A stretch of DNA of 64,000 nt from CAVWNR01 sp963756525. GTDB taxonomy: Bacteria; Actinomycetota; Actinomycetes; Mycobacteriales; Jatrophihabitantaceae. Numbering within the stretch: position 1 is the first letter of the stretch; each line of letters starts with the position of its first letter. The notes beneath the pieces were generated by a model, which was not told the DNA's origin, did no database searches, and worked only from the letters and a program-made list of their open reading frames with translations. Location: the NCBI GenBank assembly GCA_963756525.1, contig CAVWNR010000003.1, positions 558,001 to 622,000 of the forward strand, read 5' to 3'. The position numbers were made by a program, and so were the translations under genes. Shown here in pieces: positions 8,873 to 15,975 of this stretch.

Positions 8873-8919
8873 CCCGTTCGACCGCTCGAGTCGACTGCGC
8901 GACGCCGATTGGTGGACGT

Positions 8920-8937
8920 GCCGACGCGACCCAGGTC
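8920..8937 (-). promoter_or_regulatory. Recurrent motif site e (weak tail)
   Basis: On the minus strand GACCTGGGTCGCGTCGGC: perfect palindromic core, tail only partly conserved and spaced as in site d. It lies in the gap between the response regulator and the 9151 membrane protein gene. At 9021-9038 there is also an 18-base sequence (CGTCGGCCGGTCGGCGGG) found identically at 11591-11608 next to site f. Confidence 0.35.
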
Positions 8938-9150
8938 AGGCCGCGCGGGCACGCGCGTCCCCGGCGAAGCATCAGAAACGCCACAATCATCCCGCTCTGG
9001 CGACCGAGTCGACGCGCCGGCGTCGGCCGGTCGGCGGGCATGCACGTCGGCTGGTGAATCGACGGATCGGCCGACCGCCCGCGGTGGCGGTCTCGCAGAC
9101 GGTGGGGTGCGGCCACAACAGGGTGGCCACATTCATGACGGGATTGTCCA

Positions 9151-9789
9151 ATGGCGGCGTCGAGCAGCACCATCGCGTGGCGGCTGGCCAGCCCGGCCGG
9201 CGCGCTGCAGCTGGCCAAGCTGGGCGCGGTGTTCGTGTTCGGATTCGGCGGGGCGCTGATCACCGTTCAAGCCGGTCATGGCCTGTACCTCGCGATGATC
9301 ATGGCGGTTCTCTCGTCGCTGGGCGGGGGGATCGCGCGTGACCTGCTGTTGCGCGACACTCCGCCGACCACTCTGCGTTCACCGGTCTGGCTCATCGCAG
9401 CCATCCTCGGCGGGGCGGCGGCCTTCGCGCTGCGCGCCCAGCTTGATGCCATCCCGTTCTGGCTGATCACCACCGTCGATGCCGCGGCGCTGGCCCTGTT
9501 TTGCGCGGCGGGTGCGCTGAAGGTGCTCGACCATCGCGACGGCGTGCTGGCCGCGGTGGTGCTGGGCGTGGTTTCCGCGGTCGGCGGCGGCATCGTGCGC
9601 GACCTGCTGTTGGGGCACGTGCCGTACGTGCTTACCTCGTCCCTGTACCCCGTGTCGGCGGCCGTGGGCGCGGCGGCCTTGGTGGCCGCCGTCAAGCTGG
9701 GCCGCGGCCGCTGCCTCGCGCTCATGATCGGGATCGTCGCCTGCTTCGCGTTGTGGATGCTCAGCGTCTGGCAGAACTGGAGCCTGTGA
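9151..9789 (+). CDS. TRIC-type (UPF0126) membrane channel protein
   Basis: 212 residues, usual family length. Seven hydrophobic segments arranged as a tandem repeat, each half carrying the GGGxxRD signature: SLGGGIARDLLLRDTPP and AVGGGIVRDLLLGHVP. Prokaryotic members are homologues of trimeric intracellular cation channels and conduct monovalent cations. The ATG at 9151 fits the family start. It follows the response regulator in the same direction after 278 bases containing motif site e. Confidence 0.9.
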   Translation: MAASSSTIAWRLASPAGALQLAKLGAVFVFGFGGALITVQAGHGLYLAMIMAVLSSLGGGIARDLLLRDTPPTTLRSPVWLIAAILGGAAAFALRAQLDAIPFWLITTVDAAALALFCAAGALKVLDHRDGVLAAVVLGVVSAVGGGIVRDLLLGHVPYVLTSSLYPVSAAVGAAALVAAVKLGRGRCLALMIGIVACFALWMLSVWQNWSL

Positions 9790-9815
9790 GCCAGCGCGAT
9801 CGCGGCCCGGCAGGA

Positions 9816-11510
9816 TTACCGGCTTCGCCGCCGCCCCGCGAGCAGCGTCAGTGTCGCGCCGGCGGCCAGGAGCAGCGCCGCCACGGCCAGCTGAGGACGC
9901 ACCGGTGTCGCCCCGGTCGCGGCGAGCGGGACGGCGGGAGTGCTCGGCGCCGGCGGCGAGGGCGTCGGCACGTGGGTCGGGGTGGCTGGGTGAGTCGGGG
10001 TGGGCGTCGGCGTGGGCGTCGGGGTGGGCAGTTGACGGATGGACAGCTCGAAGGTGTACGTGCCCCAGTGCGCGCCGAAGACGTTGTGCTGGCTGGCCGG
10101 ATCGGTCATCTCGTCGGTGCCCCACACGGTGTCCGGGTCGGCCGGGTCCGGGACCGCACCGGCGTAGTCGCCCCACCGGCAATACGGGTCCTCCGGCGGT
10201 GGGTCACAGCGCCCGTCCGGAGCAGCGCTGGTGGCGAGGGTGAGTTCGGTGCCGGGTTGGCCGGCGACGCTGGCGCGGATCTGTGACGGCTGATGCGGCC
10301 CGCCGACGTTGTAGTCGATGATCGCCTGGTCGCCGCGGCTGGTGGGTGAGATGGCGGCGTTGAACGCCCACAGGCCGGCGTCATCGACCGTGCCGTTACG
10401 CACCAGTGCCCGGGTCTGCGGGTCGATCGCGTACCAGGCGACCACTGAACGCCCGCCGGGCCCGGCGATGGTGTGCTGGGTCCAGATCAGCGTTCGGCCC
10501 GGGTCCGGGGCGGAGACGGCCTGGGTGAGCCGGGTGTCGCTCGGGTCGAGCAGCCGGTCAGACCCCTGCTGCGGGATCCGGGACGGCACGGCAAACGCGG
10601 GCACCGGCACCAGGCCGTCGCGGACCAGCTGGGGCCGATCGGGCGGACCGGCGACGTGCCACAGGCTCAGCTCGTTCCCGTGCTCACCGCACAGCTTCGG
10701 GTCCAAGCGGTCCGACGGGTCCTCGTACGGGTCGGCGACGCACTGCGCGGCGACGATGTAGCCGGCGTCGGTGTCGTCGATGGGCACCACCGGGACGGGG
10801 GTGAACAGCGGCCGCCCGGCCGGATCGGTCAGCGGCTGCGTCGGGCTGCCGAACGAGGTGACCCGCGGCCGGTCGCAGCCGCCGGCAACGGTCTTCGGCT
10901 TGCCGACCACCCAGATCTTGCTCGTCACTATCCGGTATCCGTCCGGCTCCTCCACGGCCAGGTTGGTGCCGATGATCAGGTGGTTGGCGTCGAAGCCGAG
11001 CTTGGGGAAGTCGTCGACTCCGGTCGCCGGCTCGGACGGGATGTCCATCCGGCACCAGCCGGTGGCCAGATCGCTCGGGTCGGCCGTCTTCGACCAGGCC
11101 AGCAGCAGCCCGTTGTGCGTCGACGGGGAGTTGCTCAAGATGACGAAGTACCAGCGCTGGGCCTGCCGGTCCCAGGCGATCTGCGGGTCCTGCAGCGACG
11201 CGTACGGCGAGACGATGCCGGTGAAGAAGCTCATCCCGGTGGCCATGGCCACCCGCCGCAAACCTCCGGCGGTGCGCCGATACACCGCGAGGCGCGGATT
11301 CACCGCCTGGACGTAGAAGGCCGGGCTCACCGCGCCGGTCGGGTCCGGCGGCTCGCCGAACACCTCACTCTCGGCAGCCGTCATCCCGGACGCATCGTGC
11401 ACGGCAACCAGCCGCAACGGCACATTCGCCGTCGCCGCCGGGGCGGCGAGCATGGCTACTACCGACAGGCTGGCCAGGACCGCCGCCACCCGTCGAAACT
11501 TTCCCGGCAC
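9816..11510 (-). CDS. Secreted LAXTG-anchored surface protein, beta-propeller-like
   Basis: 564 residues. Signal peptide (VAAVLASLSVVAMLAAPAAT) with cleavage near residue 28. The body has repeated strand blocks with Trp/Asp turns (DPQIAWDRQAQRWYFVILSN, FPKLGFDANHLIIGTNLAVE, WGDYAGAVPDPADPDTVWGT), typical of secreted beta-propeller or sialidase-like proteins. A Pro-Thr-rich stalk (about residues 490-525) leads to PLAATGA at 529-533, one hydrophobic helix and RRRSR. This is a wall-sorting signal of the LAXTG type, the substrate pattern of class E sortases in actinobacteria; no sortase gene is in the window. Enzymatic activity unknown. Divergent from the 11739 gene, sharing the intergenic motif f. 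Confidence 0.8.
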   Translation of the reverse strand: MPGKFRRVAAVLASLSVVAMLAAPAATANVPLRLVAVHDASGMTAAESEVFGEPPDPTGAVSPAFYVQAVNPRLAVYRRTAGGLRRVAMATGMSFFTGIVSPYASLQDPQIAWDRQAQRWYFVILSNSPSTHNGLLLAWSKTADPSDLATGWCRMDIPSEPATGVDDFPKLGFDANHLIIGTNLAVEEPDGYRIVTSKIWVVGKPKTVAGGCDRPRVTSFGSPTQPLTDPAGRPLFTPVPVVPIDDTDAGYIVAAQCVADPYEDPSDRLDPKLCGEHGNELSLWHVAGPPDRPQLVRDGLVPVPAFAVPSRIPQQGSDRLLDPSDTRLTQAVSAPDPGRTLIWTQHTIAGPGGRSVVAWYAIDPQTRALVRNGTVDDAGLWAFNAAISPTSRGDQAIIDYNVGGPHQPSQIRASVAGQPGTELTLATSAAPDGRCDPPPEDPYCRWGDYAGAVPDPADPDTVWGTDEMTDPASQHNVFGAHWGTYTFELSIRQLPTPTPTPTPTPTHPATPTHVPTPSPPAPSTPAVPLAATGATPVRPQLAVAALLLAAGATLTLLAGRRRSR

Positions 11511-11571
11511 GGTCCCAGGCTGCCAACGGTGGCCCCAACAGGCAAGGCGGCGCAGGTCGCGACCGCAACTG

Positions 11572-11588
11572 GACCTGGGTCCAGTCGC
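11572..11588 (+). promoter_or_regulatory. Recurrent motif site f in a divergent promoter region
   Basis: GACCTGGGTCCAGTCGC, perfect core inside a longer inverted repeat TGGACC TG GGTCCA; the tail differs at two positions from site c. It lies between the divergent genes 11510 (minus) and 11739 (plus), 150 bases before the latter. Confidence 0.45.
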
Positions 11589-11738
11589 GCCGTCGGCCGG
11601 TCGGCGGGGCTGATCATCTGCGTGGTCAGTCGTCCGGTCGACCGTTCGAGCCGCCGCCCGATGAGACGGTTATCCGGACAACAGCGCGGCCCGGATGGTC
11701 GCCCCACCAATCAACCAACACAGCAAGGAGTTTCTGTC

Positions 11739-12929
11739 ATGCCCAACCGAAGGATCGCCGGAAAACTGGCCACCGCCGTGCTCGGCGGCGCGCTGCTGGC
11801 CGGAGTCGGCGCCGGCGCGGCCCTGGCCACCCCGACTCACCCGCCGCAGGCCCAGACGACCGCGGCGGCCACGTCAGCGGCGGCGGGCGACCCGCAGGGT
11901 CCCGATTGCGCGGACGTGCAGAATGTCCGGTGCCGTCTGATCTACCTGTACAACAACACGCCGTTCACATTCACCTTCGAGCCGCAGTGGTCGAACATCA
12001 ACTACCTGGATGGCAACCAGTGGACACCCATCGGCAATCGGCACTGGCATGACATCCAGCCCGCCTGGGCTTGGGGCCAACCGCCAAAGACGCTGCAGCC
12101 AGGCGAAGTGATGCGTATGTCCAAATCCGGCCACTCAACCTACGATCCTTTCGACGGCCACAACGTTTGGCTGAGCTACACGTTCACCGACGCCGACGGC
12201 AAGCGGCATCTGGTGCAGGTGCACGACGACGCATCAGACATCCTGAGCAGTTTCAGCGCGGATTGGGATGGCAGCAAGTTTGTGCAGACCACCGCGACGT
12301 TCAATATGCAATGGCAGCCGGGTGCTCCGCCCAACTCGGTGGGCGCGTTCATGACCAAGCCGGCGGAAATCACCATCGACGCGAAGACCAACCCGAACGG
12401 CGCGGCGAACGCGATGAAGCTCTTCGACGGGGCGACCAACAAGTCCTACAAGCTGACCGCCCCGCCCACCTGGTCGCAGTCCGACCCGGTGCAGGGCTCC
12501 GCCAAGCTGATCAACTGGAGCAGCTCGGAAGCCTGGATCAAATCGACCACCGGCACGCTGAACGGGCAGAGCAACTCACTATCGGCGGAGTTGAGCTGGG
12601 AGACGAATCTGAGCCTGCTCGACCTGGCCACGGTCACCGTCTCGGCCTCCGTCGAGGGTGGCCACCAGTGGGGGTCGACGGACGAGGTGCGAAACGGCAA
12701 CCAGATGAGCGTCGACCCGGGGCAGGTGGGCTGGTTCGTCAAGACCACCCAGGTGCAGTCGGTCACCGGTGACTTCAACTTCACCGCCTACAACGGCGCC
12801 GCGAACTACCACGTGACCAATGTGACCGTCTCCCAGCAGGGCGTGTCCAGGACGACCAACGGCATCCCGGTACCGGGCACCGGGTTCACGCCGCACGTCG
12901 AAACCGGCCCCATCGCGCCACCCCGCTGA
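11739..12929 (+). CDS. Secreted aerolysin-like beta-rich protein (putative pore-forming)
   Basis: 396 residues. ATG at 11739 with AAGGAG eight bases upstream; the frame is open for 1.2 kb further upstream only as an antisense shadow of the divergent gene. Signal peptide with LLAGVGAGAALATPTH. N-terminal domain: CRLIYLYNNTPFTFTFEPQW, LQPGEVMRMSK, SYTFTDADGKRHLVQVHDD, so a jelly-roll-like head. C-terminal half: linker ITIDAKTNPNGAANAMKLFD, then long Ser/Thr-patterned strands (TGTLNGQSNSLSAELSWETN, VTVSASVEGGHQWGSTDEV), a MSVDPGQVGWFVKTT turn and VTGDFNFTAYNGAANYHVTN. This order matches aerolysin/ETX-MTX2 modules by pattern only. It shares NPxGAAxAMxLFD and the strand module with 13035-13820, the next gene, and is the intact twin of pseudogene 1003-2128. 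Confidence 0.8.
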   Translation: MPNRRIAGKLATAVLGGALLAGVGAGAALATPTHPPQAQTTAAATSAAAGDPQGPDCADVQNVRCRLIYLYNNTPFTFTFEPQWSNINYLDGNQWTPIGNRHWHDIQPAWAWGQPPKTLQPGEVMRMSKSGHSTYDPFDGHNVWLSYTFTDADGKRHLVQVHDDASDILSSFSADWDGSKFVQTTATFNMQWQPGAPPNSVGAFMTKPAEITIDAKTNPNGAANAMKLFDGATNKSYKLTAPPTWSQSDPVQGSAKLINWSSSEAWIKSTTGTLNGQSNSLSAELSWETNLSLLDLATVTVSASVEGGHQWGSTDEVRNGNQMSVDPGQVGWFVKTTQVQSVTGDFNFTAYNGAANYHVTNVTVSQQGVSRTTNGIPVPGTGFTPHVETGPIAPPR

Positions 12930-13034
12930 GCATTTCCGCAAAGCTGACCCGACACACCCATCCACCAACCAACAACCCGCATTTCAACCCGAATTCACGC
13001 CGCCACCGGCGGCACAATCACGAAGGAAGACATC

Positions 13035-13820
13035 ATGAAACTCACCAAGACCCGGCTGGCCGCGGGCGGCGTGCTCGCCGCCTTCGCCGTGGCCGGCGTG
13101 GTCGGCGGCTCGATCGCCTACGCCTCCGCCACCCAGGTCCCCGGCGTCACCATCGACGCCAAGGCCGACCCCGCCGGGGCGGCCAAGGCAATGCAGCTGT
13201 TCGACACGGCCACCGACCGGTCGTTCAACCCGACCATCGACACCGTCTATTCGCAGACCAAGTGGGACCTGGCCAGCGCCTCTTCGATCAACAACCCACC
13301 GAACTCCGGCAAGGACGTGGAGCAGGACCTCGAGGCCACGCACACCGAGACCTCCAGCTCGTCAATCGGCGGGTCGGTCGGCGGCGGCTGGGAACTCAAG
13401 GCGCTCGGCTTCGCCAACGCCAAGGTCAGCGTCAAGTTCAGCTACGGCCACCAGTGGGACAGCCAGGTCAGCAGCGCCACCACGGTCAGTGCCAAGGCCA
13501 AGCCCGGCAAGGTGGTGTGGATCATCGCTTCGAACAGTGAGGTGACCTTCTCCGGCGACTACACCTTCACCACCAACGGCACGAAATACAAGGTGACCAA
13601 CGTGCAGATCACCGAACCCGCTCCGCAACCGGGCAGCGGCGGGGACAAGCTCACCGCCACCACCTACGCCGTCTACGAGACCGACTACGGCACCGTGCAC
13701 GACACCGCCGACATGGCCGCCGCGGAGGTCACCGACACTCCGCAGGTGACCCCGACCGGTGAGCTGCCCCAGCTGAAGACCATCACCGACCAGATCCCGA
13801 CCCTCAAGATCGCCAAGTAA
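13035..13820 (+). CDS. Secreted aerolysin-like protein, short form
   Basis: 261 residues, ATG at 13035 with GAAGGAAG upstream. Signal peptide GVLAAFAVAGVVGGSIAYAS. It lacks the N-terminal jelly-roll head of the 11739 protein and begins with the shared linker (VTIDAKADPAGAAKAMQLFD), then the strand module: ETSSSSIGGSVGGGWELKAL, KVSVKFSYGHQWDSQVSS, AKPGKVVWIIASNSEVTFSG, KYKVTNVQITEP. The C-terminal 60 residues are acidic and end LPQLKTITDQIPTLKIAK, a tail also seen in pseudogene 193-879. About 100 bases after the 11739 gene with a small GCCGCC/GGCGGC hairpin (12999-13013) between, so probably one operon. The head-less architecture suggests a partner subunit of the longer protein; that is inference. 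Confidence 0.8.
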   Translation: MKLTKTRLAAGGVLAAFAVAGVVGGSIAYASATQVPGVTIDAKADPAGAAKAMQLFDTATDRSFNPTIDTVYSQTKWDLASASSINNPPNSGKDVEQDLEATHTETSSSSIGGSVGGGWELKALGFANAKVSVKFSYGHQWDSQVSSATTVSAKAKPGKVVWIIASNSEVTFSGDYTFTTNGTKYKVTNVQITEPAPQPGSGGDKLTATTYAVYETDYGTVHDTADMAAAEVTDTPQVTPTGELPQLKTITDQIPTLKIAK

Positions 13821-13900
13821 CCAGCCCGCGACGGCCCGACGCCCAGCCACCCGGCGGCGTCGGCCGTCGCCATGCATAGCCGCGCCCGGGGTCAAGACGC

Positions 13901-13917
13901 GACGTAGGTCTATTGGC
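13901..13917 (+). promoter_or_regulatory. Recurrent motif site g
   Basis: GACGTAGGTCTATTGGC, 15 of 17 identical to site b including the full GGTCTATTGGC part. It ends 31 bases before the ATG at 13949 of the lipoprotein gene. Confidence 0.5.
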
Positions 13918-13948
13918 ATCAGCGTCCGCGCCGGTCACCGTCAACACC

Positions 13949-14788
13949 ATGTACGTCCGAGGTGCCGGCTGGCGCCGGGCGATCGCGACGGCCGCGATCG
14001 CCGTCGCGGCAGCGCTCGTGCTGGCCGGGTGCACCGGCGGCGGCAAGCAACCGGCGACCGGCTCATCGGCCGCCGCCGGCCCGTCGACCGCCGCCGGTGC
14101 CTCCACCGCCGCCGCGGCCAAGTCGTCGTTAAGCCGGCTCGGTGCGGTCGGGACGGAAGCTGGCGTCGGCGCGAACAGCGGCGCAGTCGGGTATCAGGTC
14201 GTACCAGCCTCCGACCGGGCGCAGCAGGCCGCACTCATGCGGACCAACTGCGAGAACCCGGTCGCGGGCGTGACGTGCGTGTACGCGCCCAGCGGGCCGC
14301 TGCAGCATGTCCTGGGTCAGTACCAGCTGCTGGGCCACCCGTACCCGGTGTGCGAGCCGTCCGGCTTCGAGTCGGTGAGCCGCTCGGATACCAGCGAGGT
14401 CAGCAACAGCCTGGGGGTGAGCGTCTCAGTGGAGGTCGGCAACATGGTCAAGCAGGCCTGGGAAGGCTCCTTCAGCGAAACCTGGACGCAGAGCCAGACC
14501 ACCGAGCTGGAAGACGAGCTCGAGCTGCCCCCCTACACCTGGGGGTACATGTACCGGGCGGCGCCGATGCTGCGCACCACCGGCGACGTGATCATCCGCA
14601 GTTCAGCCAATGCGTACTACGACAAGAGCGCGTCCTACCAGCTGGTGGGCGTCAGTTTCGACGTGCCGGACACCGCTCCGGGCGATTCCGGCAAGGTGGC
14701 GCTCGCCTCGCGGCCGATGACCGCGGCGGAGAAGAGCGCGCAGTGCTCACCGCAGGCGATCGCCCGTCGCAAGGCAGGCGGGCAATGA
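13949..14788 (+). CDS. Aerolysin-like lipoprotein
   Basis: 279 residues from the ATG at 13949; an upstream in-frame start at 13913 overlaps the motif and is less likely. Type II signal peptide: hydrophobic ATAAIAVAAALVLAGC with lipobox LAGC. A low-complexity Ser/Thr/Ala linker (about 30-65) is followed by the conserved block NCENPVAGVTCVYAPSG (compare CTFTPT in the paralogues), SNSLGVSVSVEVGNMVKQAW, SETWTQSQTTELEDELELPP, the turn, LRTTGDVIIRSSA and VGVSFDVPD. It therefore keeps the strand module but has a short head and is membrane-tethered. It overlaps the next gene by four bases (ATGA), so the two are translationally coupled. Function inferred only from fold pattern. Confidence 0.75.
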   Translation: MYVRGAGWRRAIATAAIAVAAALVLAGCTGGGKQPATGSSAAAGPSTAAGASTAAAAKSSLSRLGAVGTEAGVGANSGAVGYQVVPASDRAQQAALMRTNCENPVAGVTCVYAPSGPLQHVLGQYQLLGHPYPVCEPSGFESVSRSDTSEVSNSLGVSVSVEVGNMVKQAWEGSFSETWTQSQTTELEDELELPPYTWGYMYRAAPMLRTTGDVIIRSSANAYYDKSASYQLVGVSFDVPDTAPGDSGKVALASRPMTAAEKSAQCSPQAIARRKAGGQ

Positions 14789-15843
14789 GCGGCTGGGTGC
14801 GGCGGGCGCGGCTGTGCGTGGCCGCCCTGGGGCTTACCGCGGCCGGGCTGGTGGCGGTGCCCCCCGTGGCGCCGGCGGACGACGCCCCGGACGTGTTCAG
14901 CATCCGCAACCTGACGCAGTACCCGCTGATCGTCACCGACGTCCGAGTGGCGAGCGGAAGGAATTTGAGCTACGCGTTCTCGAACTCGTTCCCCTACCCG
15001 GGCCAGGCTGTCCAGCCAGGCCACGCCGCCACCATCGACCTGTCGTTCTGGTACAACGGGCCGGCGGGCAACATCATCGAGAACCAGGCGTGGGTCGACT
15101 ACACAATCGGCCGGGGCGGCCCGGCCGTCCACGTGTACATGTGGAACAACGGCAAGGGCTGGCCGGGCCACCAGACCTACTACGACTGCCACACCGACAG
15201 CCCGGCCTGGACCTGCCACGTGCCGGCCTATTCCAATGCCGGCGACGTCATCGACACCACCAGCCACGACACCGTCGTCCCGGCCAGCGACCCGACGCTT
15301 CAGGCACAGCTGCTGCAAGCGCTCTGCCAACCCGACAACCCCGCCGTGCACTGCACCTTCACCCCAACCAGCAAGCAGCTGCAACCGACGACACTGTCGA
15401 TCGGGCACCTCGGCGACGACCAGTACAACTACACCGGCGAGAAGACCAAACACGCCTGGACCCAGGGCTGGGAGACCGGCACCAGTTACAAGGTCGGCGG
15501 CTCCTGGTCCCCGGTCGACATCGACGTGGAGAAAGTGGTGAAGGTCGAAGTCAAGATCACTTATGAGCACGAGTGGGGCACCAGCCACGCCGACAAGATC
15601 ACCAACGGCGTTTATATCGACCCCGACAACGTCGGTTACATCACCGCGGACATACCTGCCCTGCAGGTCAGCGGCAACTTCCGCGTCGGCGTCGGCAATG
15701 ACTGGTGGACGCTGCAGGACATGACCTTCACTACGCCCGACCAGAAGCCCGGTGCGCCGTCCGGCGTGTTCGACTGGTCCCCCAAGGGCAGAGAACGCCT
15801 CATGACCGCTGCGGAGAAGGCCGCCCCGCCACCGACGCCGTAA
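14785..15843 (+). CDS. Secreted aerolysin-like beta-rich protein
   Basis: 352 residues; ATG at 14785 overlaps the stop of the lipoprotein gene. Signal peptide ending VPPVAPADDAP. Head domain: FSIRNLTQYPLIVTDVRV, QPGHAATIDLSFWYNGPAG, with a Cys pair region YYDCHTDSPAWTCHVP. Module: LCQPDNPAVHCTFTPTSKQL, Lys/Thr-patterned strands, KVEVKITYEHEWGTSHADKI, YIDPDNVGYITADIPAL, VSGNFRVGVGNDWWTLQDM. Paralogue of 2328-3392 with the same order of landmarks. A terminator hairpin follows at 15864. It closes the right cluster, giving four intact genes in a row (head+module, module only, lipoprotein, head+module). Confidence 0.8.
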   Translation: MSGWVRRARLCVAALGLTAAGLVAVPPVAPADDAPDVFSIRNLTQYPLIVTDVRVASGRNLSYAFSNSFPYPGQAVQPGHAATIDLSFWYNGPAGNIIENQAWVDYTIGRGGPAVHVYMWNNGKGWPGHQTYYDCHTDSPAWTCHVPAYSNAGDVIDTTSHDTVVPASDPTLQAQLLQALCQPDNPAVHCTFTPTSKQLQPTTLSIGHLGDDQYNYTGEKTKHAWTQGWETGTSYKVGGSWSPVDIDVEKVVKVEVKITYEHEWGTSHADKITNGVYIDPDNVGYITADIPALQVSGNFRVGVGNDWWTLQDMTFTTPDQKPGAPSGVFDWSPKGRERLMTAAEKAAPPPTP

Positions 15844-15863
15844 CCCCTGACCTGCGCCTCTGT

Positions 15864-15913
15864 GATGATCTTAGGGGTTGTGATCGGACAGCCACCGCAA
15901 CCCTAAGATCATC
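15864..15913. terminator. Stem-loop between convergent genes
   Basis: GATGATCTTAGGGGTTG (15864-15880) pairs with CAACCCTAAGATCATC (15898-15913) with one bulged G. It lies 20 bases after the toxin-like cluster and before the end of the convergent GH3 gene; the AT-rich outer stem could serve as terminator in both directions. Confidence 0.65.
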
Positions 15914-15975
15914 TCGCCAGGGACAAGGGATCGGTGTGGTCCGCTCCCGCTGGTGCGTCCTCGCTGGCGCAGCGC

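Noticed and set aside
10473..11738. A long plus-strand open frame leading into the 11739 gene
   Set aside because: It is antisense to the LAXTG protein gene, Arg/Gly-rich, and the true start has AAGGAG and a signal peptide at 11739.
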